Positions 29,270-38,916 of a stretch of 64,000 bases of DNA are shown in pieces. Below the pieces are notes generated by a model. That model ran no database searches. It had not been told where the DNA came from and saw nothing but the letters and a program-made list of their open reading frames with translations. Position numbers and translations under genes: made by a program. The stretch lies in NCBI GenBank assembly GCA_036788295.1, contig DAIQNR010000021.1, positions 1-64,000 of the forward strand. The letters are read 5' to 3'. The stretch is from JAHQVK01 sp036788295. GTDB lineage: Bacteria > Myxococcota > Kuafuiibacteriia > Kuafuiibacteriales > Kuafuiibacteriaceae. Every line of letters starts with the position of its first letter. Position 1 is the stretch's first letter.

Positions 29270-32200
29270 CGCGCCTCCCTGGCCCGCAGGAACCGGCCGA
29301 GCCGCCGCTCCGCCAGCTCGAGCGCCTCTTCGAGCGGCGGAGGAGGAAGCGGCGCGGGCAGGGGGGCGAACGGCGATGGCCGGGCCCGCTCGAGCACCGC
29401 CTCGAGCCGCCGCTTGCCGTGGCCCTGGTTCTTCGCGTCGAGAAGGCCGAGCTGGACCGGGAGCGGGAGCAGGTGGCGGTGGCCGCCGCGGTGCAAGTCG
29501 AGGCAGAGCGCGTCGAGCTCCGCTTTGGCCTCCTCGGCGCTGACGGGGGAAAGAGCCCCCCGGTGCAGGCGAACCGGGTCGGCCACGAAGGCGGGCCAGC
29601 GCTCGGCGGAAAGGCCGCTTGCGGCGGCAGCGAGCTGGGTCAGCCACGCCCCGAGGTCCACCCGCACCCGGTCCCGCTCTCCCTTCAGCTCCGTGGCGAC
29701 GAGGCAGAAGCTCCCGCCGCTGTCGAGGATCGGCTCGCCGTGGCCCCGGAGCGTCACCGATTCGAGCTCGAGCGGGGGCAGGCACCGGGTGGTCGAGCCC
29801 GGATCGGCGGTCCCGAGGCCGAGGCGAGCGAGCGGGGCCGGGAGGCCCTCGAGCGCCTCGAGCCAGGCGTCTTGCCACGCCTCCAGGATGCCGAGGTGGC
29901 GGGCTCGGGCCGCCTCACCGAACACGCCGGTGGGCAGCCGACCGGTCAGCTCGAGCCGCTCCGCCTCGGCGAGGTAGCGGGCCTCGAGATCCCCCCCGGC
30001 GGCGGCGAGGAACACCTGCCGGAGCACGCTCGAGGTCTCGAGCCCGGTGGGCTCGAACGGCTCGTCCACCCTCGTCAGCGGGTCCTCGGTTGGCGAGCCG
30101 GCGAGCGACAGGGCGTGCCTGGCCCAGCCTACGAACGGGTCCTCGAGAAAGGCGCGGAGGTCGCCGAGCCGCACCCGGGGCCGCCGGGGCCCGCGCGGCG
30201 GCGGGAGCCGGGGCAGCCCGATTCGCGCCGACAGCGCCTCCCAGGTCGCCCGGGGCAGGTGCTGCTCGAGGTGGGCGAGATCGGGCAGGGGGGCGCCGGT
30301 CGGCAGGACCGCGGCCAGCGACTCCCGCAGCGCCCGGGTGCCGGTGACCGGGCGGGGAGGGCTCGTCTCGCTGAGGCAGGCGCCGGGCTCGAGGTGATCG
30401 CGGCGCAGCACGTCCTCGAGCTCGACCAGGGCCGTCGATCGGTTCTTCGGGTCGCCGCTGTAGGGGTCCCGCCCCACGTAGGACAGCCGGACCGCGTCGC
30501 CGGTGGCCAGGAGCCGAAGCAGCAGCCGGTAGCGGTCCTCGTCCCGAGGGCTCGGCTCCTCGGCCCGTCGCCCCTGGCGCAGGTCGAGCGCCGCCGGGCC
30601 GTCCGAGGCCGGAAACGCCCGCTCGGCGAGCCCGGGGAGGAACACGACCCGAAACGGGAGGCTCGCGACGTCGGCGAGCGGCGCGAGGACCACCCCCTCG
30701 GCCAGGGGGGCGCCGCGGGAGCGGCGGGGGCGGTCGAGCCGGTTTTCGAACAGCCGCGCCGCCTCCCCGTAGCCCAGCTCCGCCGAGGGGAGCCCGGCGA
30801 TCTCGTCGAGCGCGGCGTGGACGAGCTCGAGGTCCCGGTCCTCCGCGTCGCCGGGTGGGGACAGGTAGGTGTCCACGAAAATGCGGAGGCGCTCCGCCCA
30901 GTCACCGAGCGAATGCCGGGCCGACGCGATCGCCCGGGCGTCGGCGATGAGCGAGCGCGACAGGGCCAGCAGCCGCGCCGCGCTGCCCCGCTCCTCGGCG
31001 GTGAAATCGACCGGAACGAGCAGCGCCCCGCCGATCTCGACCGGCTCCTCCCGGCCGGCGCTCTCGCCGGCGACGCAGGCCCCGAGCGCGAGCCGCCGCG
31101 CGCCCTGGTCCCAATGAAAGAGGTCGCGCTCGATGTAGGTGCCTTCGTGGTCGGAGTGATCCGCGCCGTGCACCACGCCGAGCCGGTCGCACCACGGACC
31201 CCACTCGTCGGCGCTGCCGAGACCGAACCGGGCCCGGGTGGCCGGGTGGGTCAAGACCCGCAGCACGTCTCGCCGAGTGTAGGCGGAGCAGGGCAGCTTG
31301 AGCAGGCGCCGCACCCCGTCGAACAGCGAACTGTCGGCGGCCACGGGGACGGAGATGCCGTGGGCAGGGATGCGGGCCTCGGCGAACGCGACCTCGAGCG
31401 CGGTGCGGTAGCGGTCCTGCTCGGTCCCGGCGAGCGCGACGAGAAAGTCGGTCAGCCGGAGCGAGTCGTCCGCGGCCAGTCGGGCCCGGATCTCGGCCAC
31501 GATCTCGTCGCATTCGGCTCGCAGGTCGGTGGCGGCGACGATCCGGAGGCTCGCGTCGGCCGCGCGCCTCTCGCCGTCCGGTTCGAGCTGCCGCACCGAG
31601 CGGGTCAGGGCCTCGAGCACGGTCGTGGCCGGGGAGAGCGGCGCCGCTCGCTGCTCGACGTCGTGGTGGGCGAGGGCGGAGGCCATGGCGAGCGCGGCGC
31701 GGCCGGCCTGGCCCCAGCGCCCGAGCAGGCTCGGGTCCCGCCGGTCGATGTCCTCCCAGAAATGCGCCGAGGGGTTGACGAGGTAGAGGTGCACCGGGCG
31801 GGCCCCGGCGACCCGCTCGAGCCACGCCGCCTCGACCGAGGCTCGGGGCGGGGCGTCGAACAGGAACACGGGGTGGGAGCCTCGCCAGCTCTCGACCCGC
31901 TCGAGCGCGTCGAGCGGCAGCCACCACGGCGAACGCTCCGGATCGAACGGGCCCCCCGGTCCGGCGACCGCCCGCAGCAGCTCCCCGTGCCACCCCCAGT
32001 GCCCCGGGTCGGCGTCGTTCGGCGCCGGCTCCCGGCGGCGCCACCGCCCCACCCAATCGGGGCGGTGCCTCCCGTAGGTGTCGAAGGCCCGGGCCAGGGC
32101 CCGGGCGAGGTCCAGAGCCTTGCTCTCGTCAAGCGCAGGCGAGCCCGCCCCGCTCGCCACGTACCGGCGGACCTCGGCCGCTTCCGAGCTTCGAATCGCG

Positions 32201-32493
32201 TCGAAGAGCGCGATCTCCCACGCCCCGACGCCGACGAGCGTCGCCCCGGGCGCCGCCTCCGCGAGCAGCTCCGCGAACAGCCGTCCGAGGCCTCCGAAGC
32301 GGAGGTGGGCCGCGATCCCGAGCCGGCGAGCGAGGCCCTGCTCGACGAAGGCCCGGTTCGCCGGCCCCTCGGTCACCACCCTGAGGGCAACGAGCGGGCC
32401 GAGCGTCGCTCGGGCCTCGGCGAGGTCATGGGCCAACGCGTCGAGCAGCCGGTCGAGGCCCTCGGCGAGGACCACCCGGATCCGCCCGGCCAT
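29266..32493 (-). CDS. recC: RecC-like exodeoxyribonuclease V gamma subunit
   Basis: A 1075-residue protein starting at ATG 32493, directly upstream of and overlapping recB. The N-terminus (LAEGLDRLLDALAHDLAEA, LVALRVVTEGPANRAFVEQGLARRLG) matches the characteristic RecC opening, in which a degenerate helicase loop replaces the Walker A motif. Further along come VHLYLVNPSAHFWEDI, typical of RecC, RLTDFLVALAG, and LPFRVVFLPGLAERAFPASD, a RecC-like version of the helicase motif before the inactive nuclease domain. RecC recognises Chi-like sequences and splits the strands in the complex. No catalytic residues are expected. The overlap implies equal synthesis of the two subunits. Confidence 0.86.
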
Positions 32494-32499
32494 GGGGCC

Positions 32500-32814
32500 T
32501 CAGCCGTCCACCAGCTCGAACACCCGGTGGAGGCGAAGCAGCTCGATGACGCTCGTGACCGCCGGCCCCGGGGAGAGCAGCTTCAGCGCGCTGCCCTTGG
32601 GCGCCACCCGTTTGTGCACGCTCACGAGCGCTCCGACGCCGGAGGAGTCGATGAACTCCACCGTGTCGAAATCGACGGTCACCACCTCCACGGTGTCCTT
32701 CCACGCCGCCTCGACCTGGCGCCTGAACTCGGCCGCGAGGGTGATGTCGAATTTCGGGCGGCGGACCCGGATGGTGAGGGTGCGCTGGTCGGCGGAGAAC
32801 TCGAACTCGAACAT
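32500..32814 (-). CDS. STAS-domain anti-sigma factor antagonist-like protein
   Basis: A 104-residue single STAS domain. The phosphorylation loop VEFIDSSGVGALVSVHKR carries the conserved DSSG, with Ser57 the expected site by analogy with SpoIIAA. Family members switch partner kinases and sigma factors by binding when unphosphorylated. ATG 32814 has a clear GGAGG ribosome binding site 6-7 bases upstream and removes an unneeded extension. It lies 6 bases ahead of recC on the same strand, so it could be cotranscribed with recCB, a curious neighbour for a DNA-repair complex. No cognate serine kinase or sigma factor is in the window. Confidence 0.85.
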   Translation of the reverse strand: MFEFEFSADQRTLTIRVRRPKFDITLAAEFRRQVEAAWKDTVEVVTVDFDTVEFIDSSGVGALVSVHKRVAPKGSALKLLSPGPAVTSVIELLRLHRVFELVDG

Positions 32815-32887
32815 GGCCCCCTCCTTCCGTACCACGGAGGTCGGCCTCGTTGACTAGCCGCTTTTCTACCTCTAGCTTCCGACCGCC

Positions 32888-33625
32888 ATGGAGGGCTCCG
32901 CCGACTCGTTCGACCCGAACGAGGTCGTTCAGCAGTGGGAACGGCCCGCCGACCTTCGCCTGGTCCGCCGTTGGCGCCGTCGCCTCGCCTACAAGAAGAG
33001 AATCTGGCGCGCGACCTTCGGCCTCGCCGAGACGGTGAAACGGGCGATGGACATCGCGGGGAGCCTCGCCGCGATCGGGCTGTTCAGCCCGATATTTGTC
33101 GCGACGGCCGTCGCCATCAAGCTCGAAGACGGGGGTCCCATCGTGTTTCGGCAGCCCCGGGTGGGCCGGGGCGGGCGACTCTTCATGATGGTGAAGTTCC
33201 GCTCGATGGTCCCGAACGCGGACAAGATGAAGGACCAGCTCCTGGCCCAGAACCAGCATGACGGAGGGGTTACGTTCAAGATGAAGCACGACCCCCGGAT
33301 CACCCGGGTCGGGCGGTTCATCCGGAAGTACTCCGTGGACGAGTTCCCCCAGTTCTTCAACGTGCTCTTCGGGGACATGTCCCTCGTCGGACCTCGGCCT
33401 CCGGTGCCCCGAGAGGTGGCGAAATACAAAGCGATCCACCTGCGGCGGCTGGCGGTGAAGCCCGGGATCACCTGCCTGTGGCAGGTGGGCGGGCGAGCGG
33501 AGATCGACTTCGAAGGGCAGGTCCGGCTCGACCTGCAGTACATCGCGTCGGAGAGCGTCTACAACGACGTCAAGATCCTGCTCAAGACGGTCCCGGCGGT
33601 GCTCAAGGGCGAAGGCGCCTACTGA
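32888..33625 (+). CDS. undecaprenyl-phosphate sugar phosphotransferase (bacterial sugar transferase family)
   Basis: A 245-residue member of the bacterial sugar transferase family (PF02397). After a charged N-terminus, one membrane segment follows KRAMDIAGSLAAIGLFSPIF; then the conserved GGPIVFRQPRVGRGGRLF, MVKFRSMV, DPRITRVGRFIRKYSVDEFPQFFNVLFGDMSLVGPRP and KPGITCLWQVGGR motifs. These enzymes attach the first sugar-phosphate to undecaprenyl phosphate at the inner membrane in exopolysaccharide, capsule or O-antigen synthesis. The short form lacks the large N-terminal CoA-binding-like region of WcaJ-type proteins. It is followed after 4 bases by a beta-helix protein that probably belongs to the same pathway. 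Confidence 0.92.
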   Translation: MEGSADSFDPNEVVQQWERPADLRLVRRWRRRLAYKKRIWRATFGLAETVKRAMDIAGSLAAIGLFSPIFVATAVAIKLEDGGPIVFRQPRVGRGGRLFMMVKFRSMVPNADKMKDQLLAQNQHDGGVTFKMKHDPRITRVGRFIRKYSVDEFPQFFNVLFGDMSLVGPRPPVPREVAKYKAIHLRRLAVKPGITCLWQVGGRAEIDFEGQVRLDLQYIASESVYNDVKILLKTVPAVLKGEGAY

Positions 33626-33629
33626 CCCC

Positions 33630-34823
33630 ATGGAGGCGATGACCACGGCCCCGGTCGAGCCCCGGATGCTCACCTTGCACCTGCCCGACTGGCAGCACCT
33701 GGACACCGTGCTCCAGAGCCCGCAGCCGTTCGCGCTGTGGATGGTGGGCCCGCAACCGCTCCTGCACCATTGGCTCGATCACGCGGTGGACCAAGGGTAC
33801 GCCCGAGTTCGGCTCTTGGTGAGCGACCGGCCGGCGGAGGTCCGGCGGGCGATGGAGGAGGCGAAGCTCTGGCCGGTCGAGTGGGAGGTCGTCCCCCGGC
33901 CCCGGATCGATCCGCCGTCGGCGGACGCTGCCGATGAGGCCTACCTCGACCGGCTGCCCGGCTCCTCCGCGGAGCAGCCGCCGCCCGAGGCCGGCTGGGG
34001 TCTGCTTCGACGGTGGTTCGAGCTGCGAAAGCTGTGGTTCGGCACGGTCGAAGAAGAGCGGATGGAGGCGTTTCGCACCCTGGCCCTCGGCCGCTTCTGC
34101 TCGATCCACCCCACCGCCGAGCTGCGGATGCCGGTGTGGATCGAGGAGTACGCGCAAGTGGGACCGGGCTGCGTCGTGGGCCCGAACGTGAACCTCGGCC
34201 GAGGCGCGGTGCTCGAGGGCCCGAGCTTGGTGGAGAACGCGGTGATCACCGATCACACCTACCTCGCCGGGCACACCGAGCTGCGGGACGCCTACCTCGA
34301 CGGAGGTCGCCTCCTGAACCTGCGGCTCGGGGCGAAGGTGAACCAGCTCGACGCGATCGTGGCCGACTCGCTGCGAGAGCCGTCCCGGTTCGGTCCCACC
34401 CGCCTCGAGCGGCTGCAGGCGGGGCTGCTCTTTCTCGCGTTCGCGGTGGCGGACAGGATCCTCCCCGGACGGGCCGAGCCTCGCCCTTGGAGGACCGCGC
34501 AGGGGCTCGAGCTGCTCGATGGGGCCGGGCCGCCGTGGCGGCGGCGCCATCGGTGGCTGCGCGAAGTCGTCGCTGGCCGAATGCGGCTCGTCGGGGTGCT
34601 CCCGCGGACCGCGGAGCAGCTCGCCCAGCTGTCCCCGGACTGGCAGGACATCCTGCGCGACTCGCCGGTCGGCGTGTTCGCGTACTCCGACCTGCACGGC
34701 AGCCACGGACCGGACGACGACCTCGAGGCGGTCCACGCCGTGTTCCAGGCGTCGAGCGTCGGCGACGAGATCCGGGCGACCGTCCGGGAGAACCTGTGGA
34801 CCATCCTGCGCAGCGCGGGCTGA
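33630..34823 (+). CDS. left-handed beta-helix (hexapeptide-repeat) protein linked to polysaccharide synthesis
   Basis: A 397-residue protein of mixed character. The first about 110 residues resemble a sugar nucleotidyltransferase-like Rossmann region (QPFALWMVGPQPLLHHWLDHAV, YARVRLLVSD) but without the G-x-G-T-R loop. Residues about 150-235 are hexapeptide repeats (IHPTAELRMPVWIEEYAQVGPGCVVGP, then LGRGAVLEGPSLVENAVITDHTYL). The end contains GRMRLVGVLPRTAEQLAQL and a P..R..SPVGVFAYSDL stretch that echo the C-terminal part of sugar transferases. It could be a regulator or partner of the upstream transferase, and is not obviously an active enzyme. Only 4 bases separate the two genes. Confidence 0.6.
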   Translation: MEAMTTAPVEPRMLTLHLPDWQHLDTVLQSPQPFALWMVGPQPLLHHWLDHAVDQGYARVRLLVSDRPAEVRRAMEEAKLWPVEWEVVPRPRIDPPSADAADEAYLDRLPGSSAEQPPPEAGWGLLRRWFELRKLWFGTVEEERMEAFRTLALGRFCSIHPTAELRMPVWIEEYAQVGPGCVVGPNVNLGRGAVLEGPSLVENAVITDHTYLAGHTELRDAYLDGGRLLNLRLGAKVNQLDAIVADSLREPSRFGPTRLERLQAGLLFLAFAVADRILPGRAEPRPWRTAQGLELLDGAGPPWRRRHRWLREVVAGRMRLVGVLPRTAEQLAQLSPDWQDILRDSPVGVFAYSDLHGSHGPDDDLEAVHAVFQASSVGDEIRATVRENLWTILRSAG

Positions 34824-34860
34824 CCCGAAACGGTCGGCGCTCGCTGGCGTAGTAGGGAGG

Positions 34861-35451
34861 GTGATCGACTTGGCCTCCTCCGATGATTTTCTCGAGCGGC
34901 GCCGAGCGTCACGGTCTCGCGAGCGCGTCGCTGGGCTCCTCCTCGCCGCGTCGCTGCTTTGCGCCGTCGCTCTGTCTGGAGGCCGGCTGTGGCGGGTCGC
35001 CAGCGGTCCGCCCGCGCCCCGGCCGGGCCAGATGGCGCCGCGGTTCTCGGTCCCGGGCCTCGAGGCCGGGGAGCACACCCTCGCTGCCCTGCGCGGCCGG
35101 GTGGTGCTGCTCGACTTCTGGGCGACCTGGTGCCCGCCGTGCGTGGCCTCGATGCCCGCCCTCGACCGGCTCCACGCCAAGCTCGAGCCGGCCGGTTTGA
35201 CCGTGCTCGCCCTGAACCAAGAGCCGGGGGACGAGGCCCGGGTCCGGGCCTTCGCCGCCCGCCGCGGCTTGAGCCTCCCGATCGGGGTGGACCCGGGGGA
35301 GGTCGCCGCCGCTTACGGGGTGCACGGCCTGCCGACGAGCTTTCTCATCGACCGGGCCGGGCGGATCCGGGGGAGCTATCGCGGCATCGTATCCGAAGCC
35401 CGGCTCGAGGAGGCGATCTCGGGCCTTCTCGACGAGCCGGTGGCCCCATGA
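34861..35451 (+). CDS. TlpA-like membrane-anchored thioredoxin
   Basis: About 196 residues with one N-terminal membrane anchor (RVAGLLLAASLLCAVALSGG) and a periplasmic thioredoxin domain of the TlpA/ResA type. The active site is FWATWCPPC, followed by LDRLHAKLEPAGLTVLALNQEPG and the cis-proline loop GVHGLPTSFLIDRAGRI. Such proteins reduce disulfides, often in cytochrome c maturation. Start choice is uncertain: GGGAGG (34855-34860) directly touches GTG 34861, while an in-frame TTG at 34870 has better spacing. The stop overlaps the next gene by 4 bases. Confidence 0.87.
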   Translation: MIDLASSDDFLERRRASRSRERVAGLLLAASLLCAVALSGGRLWRVASGPPAPRPGQMAPRFSVPGLEAGEHTLAALRGRVVLLDFWATWCPPCVASMPALDRLHAKLEPAGLTVLALNQEPGDEARVRAFAARRGLSLPIGVDPGEVAAAYGVHGLPTSFLIDRAGRIRGSYRGIVSEARLEEAISGLLDEPVAP

Positions 35452-36914
35452 CGGAGGCCGAGGAGCTTGAGCCGGCTTGGGATCGGCCTGCGGTGGACCT
35501 CGGGTGGCTGGTCGAGCGGGTGCCGGTCGGGGGCGCCTCGGGAGCGCTCGGTCCGGGGAAGGGGCTTCTGGGGCCCCCGAGCGCGGTGCTCGCGGACGTT
35601 CCGCTCGGCTTGATTCACGCCGAAGACATCGCGGTGGTGGTCGCTCCACCCGCCGGCTTCACCCCGCTCGGGCCAGGCAGCGCGTGGTTTGGGTCCGGGC
35701 GCAGCCTCGCGGTGGCCGCCCCTCGGGGGGCTGGGCCGGTGGTCGCCGCGATCGGGCGATACGCCGCTCTTTCCGCCTGGGTTTTGGCCCGGCTCGACGG
35801 CGCGGCCCCGCTCGCCGACGCGCTGCGGTCCAAAGCGGTGGGCCCGGCCGAGCGGGTCGATCTGGCCCTCCGCCTCGAGCTGCCGGCGGCGGAGGTGGCC
35901 CGGCTCGACGCCGCCGGCGCGCTGCCCGAGCTCGGGTGGATGGCGTGCCGGCCGTTCTCCCCGGTCGTTCGGGTCGCGCCGGAGCTGCGCCCGTCGGTCG
36001 AGTTTCGGCGGGGCGCGGCGGCGGGGGCTTCGCTCGCGGCGCGGGCGGGGGAGGAGCTCGCCGTGTTCGCGGCCGAGGATCCGGTCGCGCTCCACCTCTT
36101 GTCTCCGTACCCGCGCGACATCGGGCACGCGCTGGTGGCTTGGGCGCTCGAGAACCCGGATCGCCTCGCCACCGTCGGCCTCGCCGACGCGATGGCGGCG
36201 CGGGTTCGGAGCCCCGACCCGGATCTGGTGGCGCTGGTCGCGGAGGACCTGCTCGCCGCCGAGCCCGGTCTGCTCGAAGAGCGCCGGGCCAACGAGCGTT
36301 CGGCCGGGCTCGATCTCGACGACCAGGGGCGGATTTCGGTGTCGCTCTTGCGCCTCGAAGCGCTCGCCGCGCCCGATGCGGCCATCGAGACCGGGCAGGG
36401 CCTGTTTGCCGTCGCCGCCGGGCCGAGCCGCCCGGCGCTCGAGGGCTTCGTGGCCGCGCTGTTCGAGCGGTCGCGGGTTCGGGCGCTCGGGCTGGTGTCT
36501 TCGGTCGAGGGCTCGCTGCCGGCGCCGCTCGCCCCCGGGGCGCTCGTCACCGCCGCCGACGGCTACGCGCTCCCGGGAGCGGAGCGGCTCCTCGCCGTCG
36601 CCCGGGAGCACGGCGCCTCCGTCGAGCGGGGGGCCTCGCTCGAGCTGACCGGATCGTCCGCGTGGGTGGCGCGATCGGTGGGAAAGGCGCGGCGGGCGAT
36701 GGTTCGCGGCGCCGTGAGCCCTCAGCTCGACCTCTTCGTGGTCGTGCACGGCGCGTCCAAGCGCCCGCACGTCAATGAGCGGTGTTCGGTCCTGGCGGCG
36801 GCCCGGGCGGTGCTGTCGGCTATGGCTCGACCGGGCGAAAAGGCGAATTCGCCGGGCTCCATACAGGTAAACCCCGGTACAAACCGTCCGTTTGACCGAC
36901 GTTTTCGTGCATAA
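35448..36914 (+). CDS. hypothetical protein coupled to the TlpA-like gene
   Basis: A 488-residue protein starting in the TlpA-like stop (ATGA). I do not recognise a family. It is rich in Ala, Leu, Pro, Arg and Gly, without a signal peptide, membrane segment or repeated motif. There are small beta-like stretches (LIHAEDIAVVVAPPAG, LFVVVHGASKRPHVN) and helices (HALVAWALENPDRLATVGLADAMAAR; LLAAEPGLLEERRANERSAG). Codon use resembles the neighbours and the overlap supports it as a gene. The last about 30 residues cross a perfect 12-base palindrome (GGCGAATTCGCC, 36842-36853) and become compositionally different, so the true C-terminus is less certain than the core. Confidence 0.6.
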   Translation: MTEAEELEPAWDRPAVDLGWLVERVPVGGASGALGPGKGLLGPPSAVLADVPLGLIHAEDIAVVVAPPAGFTPLGPGSAWFGSGRSLAVAAPRGAGPVVAAIGRYAALSAWVLARLDGAAPLADALRSKAVGPAERVDLALRLELPAAEVARLDAAGALPELGWMACRPFSPVVRVAPELRPSVEFRRGAAAGASLAARAGEELAVFAAEDPVALHLLSPYPRDIGHALVAWALENPDRLATVGLADAMAARVRSPDPDLVALVAEDLLAAEPGLLEERRANERSAGLDLDDQGRISVSLLRLEALAAPDAAIETGQGLFAVAAGPSRPALEGFVAALFERSRVRALGLVSSVEGSLPAPLAPGALVTAADGYALPGAERLLAVAREHGASVERGASLELTGSSAWVARSVGKARRAMVRGAVSPQLDLFVVVHGASKRPHVNERCSVLAAARAVLSAMARPGEKANSPGSIQVNPGTNRPFDRRFRA

Positions 36915-36919
36915 ATCGT

Positions 36920-36937
36920 CCAAAAGGGCTTTTTTGG
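36920..36937 (+). terminator. possible terminator hairpin
   Basis: CCAAAA (36920-36925) pairs with TTTTGG (36932-36937) across a short centre that ends in a T run. It lies 6 bases after the preceding stop in an unusually A+T-rich patch and before a separate regulator gene. The stem is short and weak, so this is only a candidate. Confidence 0.35.
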
Positions 36938-37047
36938 CTCGCCGGTCTCAGGCAAAACGAGGACAGTCGCGACGCGAGGGGGTGGATTTTCGCTCTCTCG
37001 ATTTTCCAGGGTATCCAAAGTTCCCCGAAGGTATTCAGAGGTAGTCA

Positions 37048-37716
37048 ATGATGAACCAGGACAATCCGATGAGCAGCGCCCACGCGGCGGTGGCTCACCC
37101 CACTGAGGTGGCCACGCAGGAGCTGGTGCTGATCTACGCGTCGGTGGTGCCGCCCCAGCTCGAGCACTGGCTCCGCAAGCGGAACCAGCGCATGCACCTC
37201 AACAACCGAACCCCGGTCGATCCGAACGAGGTTCGCAACAGCGGGGCGCGCTACGTCGTGATCGACCTCGACGAGCTCCCCCGGGAGCACCCCCCCGTCG
37301 AGACCGTTCGCCACCTGCGCACCCACGTCCCGGAGGCGCGGCTGCTGGTGGTCACCTCCCGCAGCGATTCGAGCTTCTCTCGGGCGCTCGCCGACGCTGG
37401 GGCCAGCGGCGTCATCATCAAGCAGCCCTATGTGGCCGATGTGATCTTCGCGCTTCAGGCCGCCGGCGAGGGCCGCACCTACGTCAGCGGCCAGGCCAGC
37501 GAGCGAGAGCGGGCTGCGGCCCAGATCACCCCTCGGGAGCGGGAGGTGCTGGAGCTGATGGCCCATGGGCACAGCAACCAGTCGATCGGAGATCGGCTCT
37601 CCATCAGCGTGAAGACGGTGGAGGCCCACCGGGCCCGGCTGTTCAAGAAGCTCGGCGCCTCGAACGTGGCCGACGCGGTCCTGCTCGCGATCCGCAGCGG
37701 CCTCGTGATGCCCTGA
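37048..37716 (+). CDS. LuxR-type response regulator with degenerate receiver domain
   Basis: A 222-residue regulator. The N-terminal part (about residues 25-150) has the receiver fold order: ELVLIYASVVPPQLEHWL, ARYVVIDLDELP with an aspartate at the normal strand-3 position, ARLLVVTSRSD and a GASGVIIKQP strand with the conserved lysine. The usual acidic pair after strand 1 is missing (LIYAS), so phosphorylation is doubtful. The C-terminus is a NarL/LuxR helix-turn-helix: TPREREVLELMAHGHSNQSIG with SISVKTVEAHRARLFKKLG. ATG 37048 follows a GAGGTAG ribosome binding site. No histidine kinase is adjacent. It may respond through a protein partner. Confidence 0.85.
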   Translation: MMNQDNPMSSAHAAVAHPTEVATQELVLIYASVVPPQLEHWLRKRNQRMHLNNRTPVDPNEVRNSGARYVVIDLDELPREHPPVETVRHLRTHVPEARLLVVTSRSDSSFSRALADAGASGVIIKQPYVADVIFALQAAGEGRTYVSGQASERERAAAQITPREREVLELMAHGHSNQSIGDRLSISVKTVEAHRARLFKKLGASNVADAVLLAIRSGLVMP

Positions 37717-37724
37717 CCAGCGGC

Positions 37725-38885
37725 TCAGCGGTCCCGGGTGGCCCAGCCCGCTTCGAGCCGGGCGCGAAGCGTCTGTCGCTGCTCCTCGAGGTCGATGGGC
37801 TCCTTGACCGGGAAAAACCGCCCCGTCGGTCCGTCCCGGGGAACCCTCAAGAGGCCCACTTCGAACGCGGGTCCGTCGGCCCTCACGCTCCCGCTCGCCT
37901 CGCAGGTGATGGTCTCGAGCTGCACGGCGGTCCGCCCATCGACCGTCTTCTTCACCACGTAGCGGTCGAGCGGGACGTCCTTCGCCACCGCCTCCATCGA
38001 GAACACCATGTTGTTGGTGGAAAAGTCCGGCAATTTTTCCTGCGCGAAATCGGGGGGGAAGCGAAACCCCTCCACCACCTGGTTTCGGCCGCCGTCGATC
38101 CGGGCCGGGGCGCCGCCCTTGTCCCAGGCCCCGGACGCGGTCCTCCGCTTCTCCGTGACCTCGATGGTCATCGTTCGTCCGGATCGGACATGGTGTCCAA
38201 CCACGCGGGGATCCACGGTGGCCCCGAGGTTGTCCACGTTCGAGAACAGGAGGTAGCGCACCCCGCGCTCGAAGAGCCGGTCGAGCACGCCGGAGCTGCG
38301 CAGGCAGCCAAAGAAGTCCCCGTGGCCAGGGGCGTGGTAGGAGGGCAGACCGTCGTCGCCGACGAACAGGTCGCCTTCGGGCGTGAGCCGCACCGAGATC
38401 GTCTGGTCGAAATCGAGCAGGTCGTCCGCTCCCAATCCAAACCGGTCGTGGCTCGCGACGTGCTCCGCGGTCGCGGCGGCGGTCGCGAAGGAGTTCATCA
38501 GCACGAGCGGGACCGGCCGGCCGAACCGGGCCCCGGCCCGGCGGTGGTCCTCCGCCTTCAAGGCGAGAAAGCTCTTGCCGTCCACCACTTCGACCACGCC
38601 CTTCACCACGCCGCCGAACCGGGTCGCCATGCCGCCATTGAGCACCACGGACGCGACCTCTCCGGCGGCGAGCGCGGCCTCGCCGGCGTCGCGGACTTCC
38701 GGGTCGCCGCTGTCGAGCGCGACCACATCGGTGGCCGGCTCGATCTGGCGGCCGTCGAGGATGTGGGTCGTTTCGGTCAGCGTGCCGTCCCGGATGGCGG
38801 CGTGGTCGGCCCGAAACCTCGCTTCATCGAAGCGGAACGCCGAGAGGAGGTCCCAGTCGATTCGCGCATCGTCCAGTGGGTGCAT
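37725..38885 (-). CDS. UTP-glucose-1-phosphate uridylyltransferase (UDPGP family)
   Basis: A 386-residue UDP-sugar pyrophosphorylase of the eukaryote-like UDPGP family (PF01704), not the bacterial GalU type. VASVVLNGGMATRFGG is the nucleotide-binding loop, here with GGMATRFGG in place of the usual GGLGTRLG-type sequence; then FLALKAEDHRRAG, VPLVLMNSFATAAAT, the SYHAPGHGDFFGCL loop, YLLFSNVDNLGA and FSTNNMVFSMEA follow in family order. It would make UDP-glucose (or a related UDP-sugar) for polysaccharides, and could also take glucose-1-phosphate from the glucan phosphorylase; this link is inference. It is convergent with the LuxR-type gene, 8 bases apart. Confidence 0.85.
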   Translation of the reverse strand: MHPLDDARIDWDLLSAFRFDEARFRADHAAIRDGTLTETTHILDGRQIEPATDVVALDSGDPEVRDAGEAALAAGEVASVVLNGGMATRFGGVVKGVVEVVDGKSFLALKAEDHRRAGARFGRPVPLVLMNSFATAAATAEHVASHDRFGLGADDLLDFDQTISVRLTPEGDLFVGDDGLPSYHAPGHGDFFGCLRSSGVLDRLFERGVRYLLFSNVDNLGATVDPRVVGHHVRSGRTMTIEVTEKRRTASGAWDKGGAPARIDGGRNQVVEGFRFPPDFAQEKLPDFSTNNMVFSMEAVAKDVPLDRYVVKKTVDGRTAVQLETITCEASGSVRADGPAFEVGLLRVPRDGPTGRFFPVKEPIDLEEQRQTLRARLEAGWATRDR

Positions 38886-38916
38886 GCCCGTGGTTTTCGC
38901 GTTTCCGGTCTCGATG

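Noticed and set aside
29419..32853. Long forward frame opposite recC
   Set aside because: recC is supported by motifs and by the recB overlap; the forward frame is a compositional shadow.
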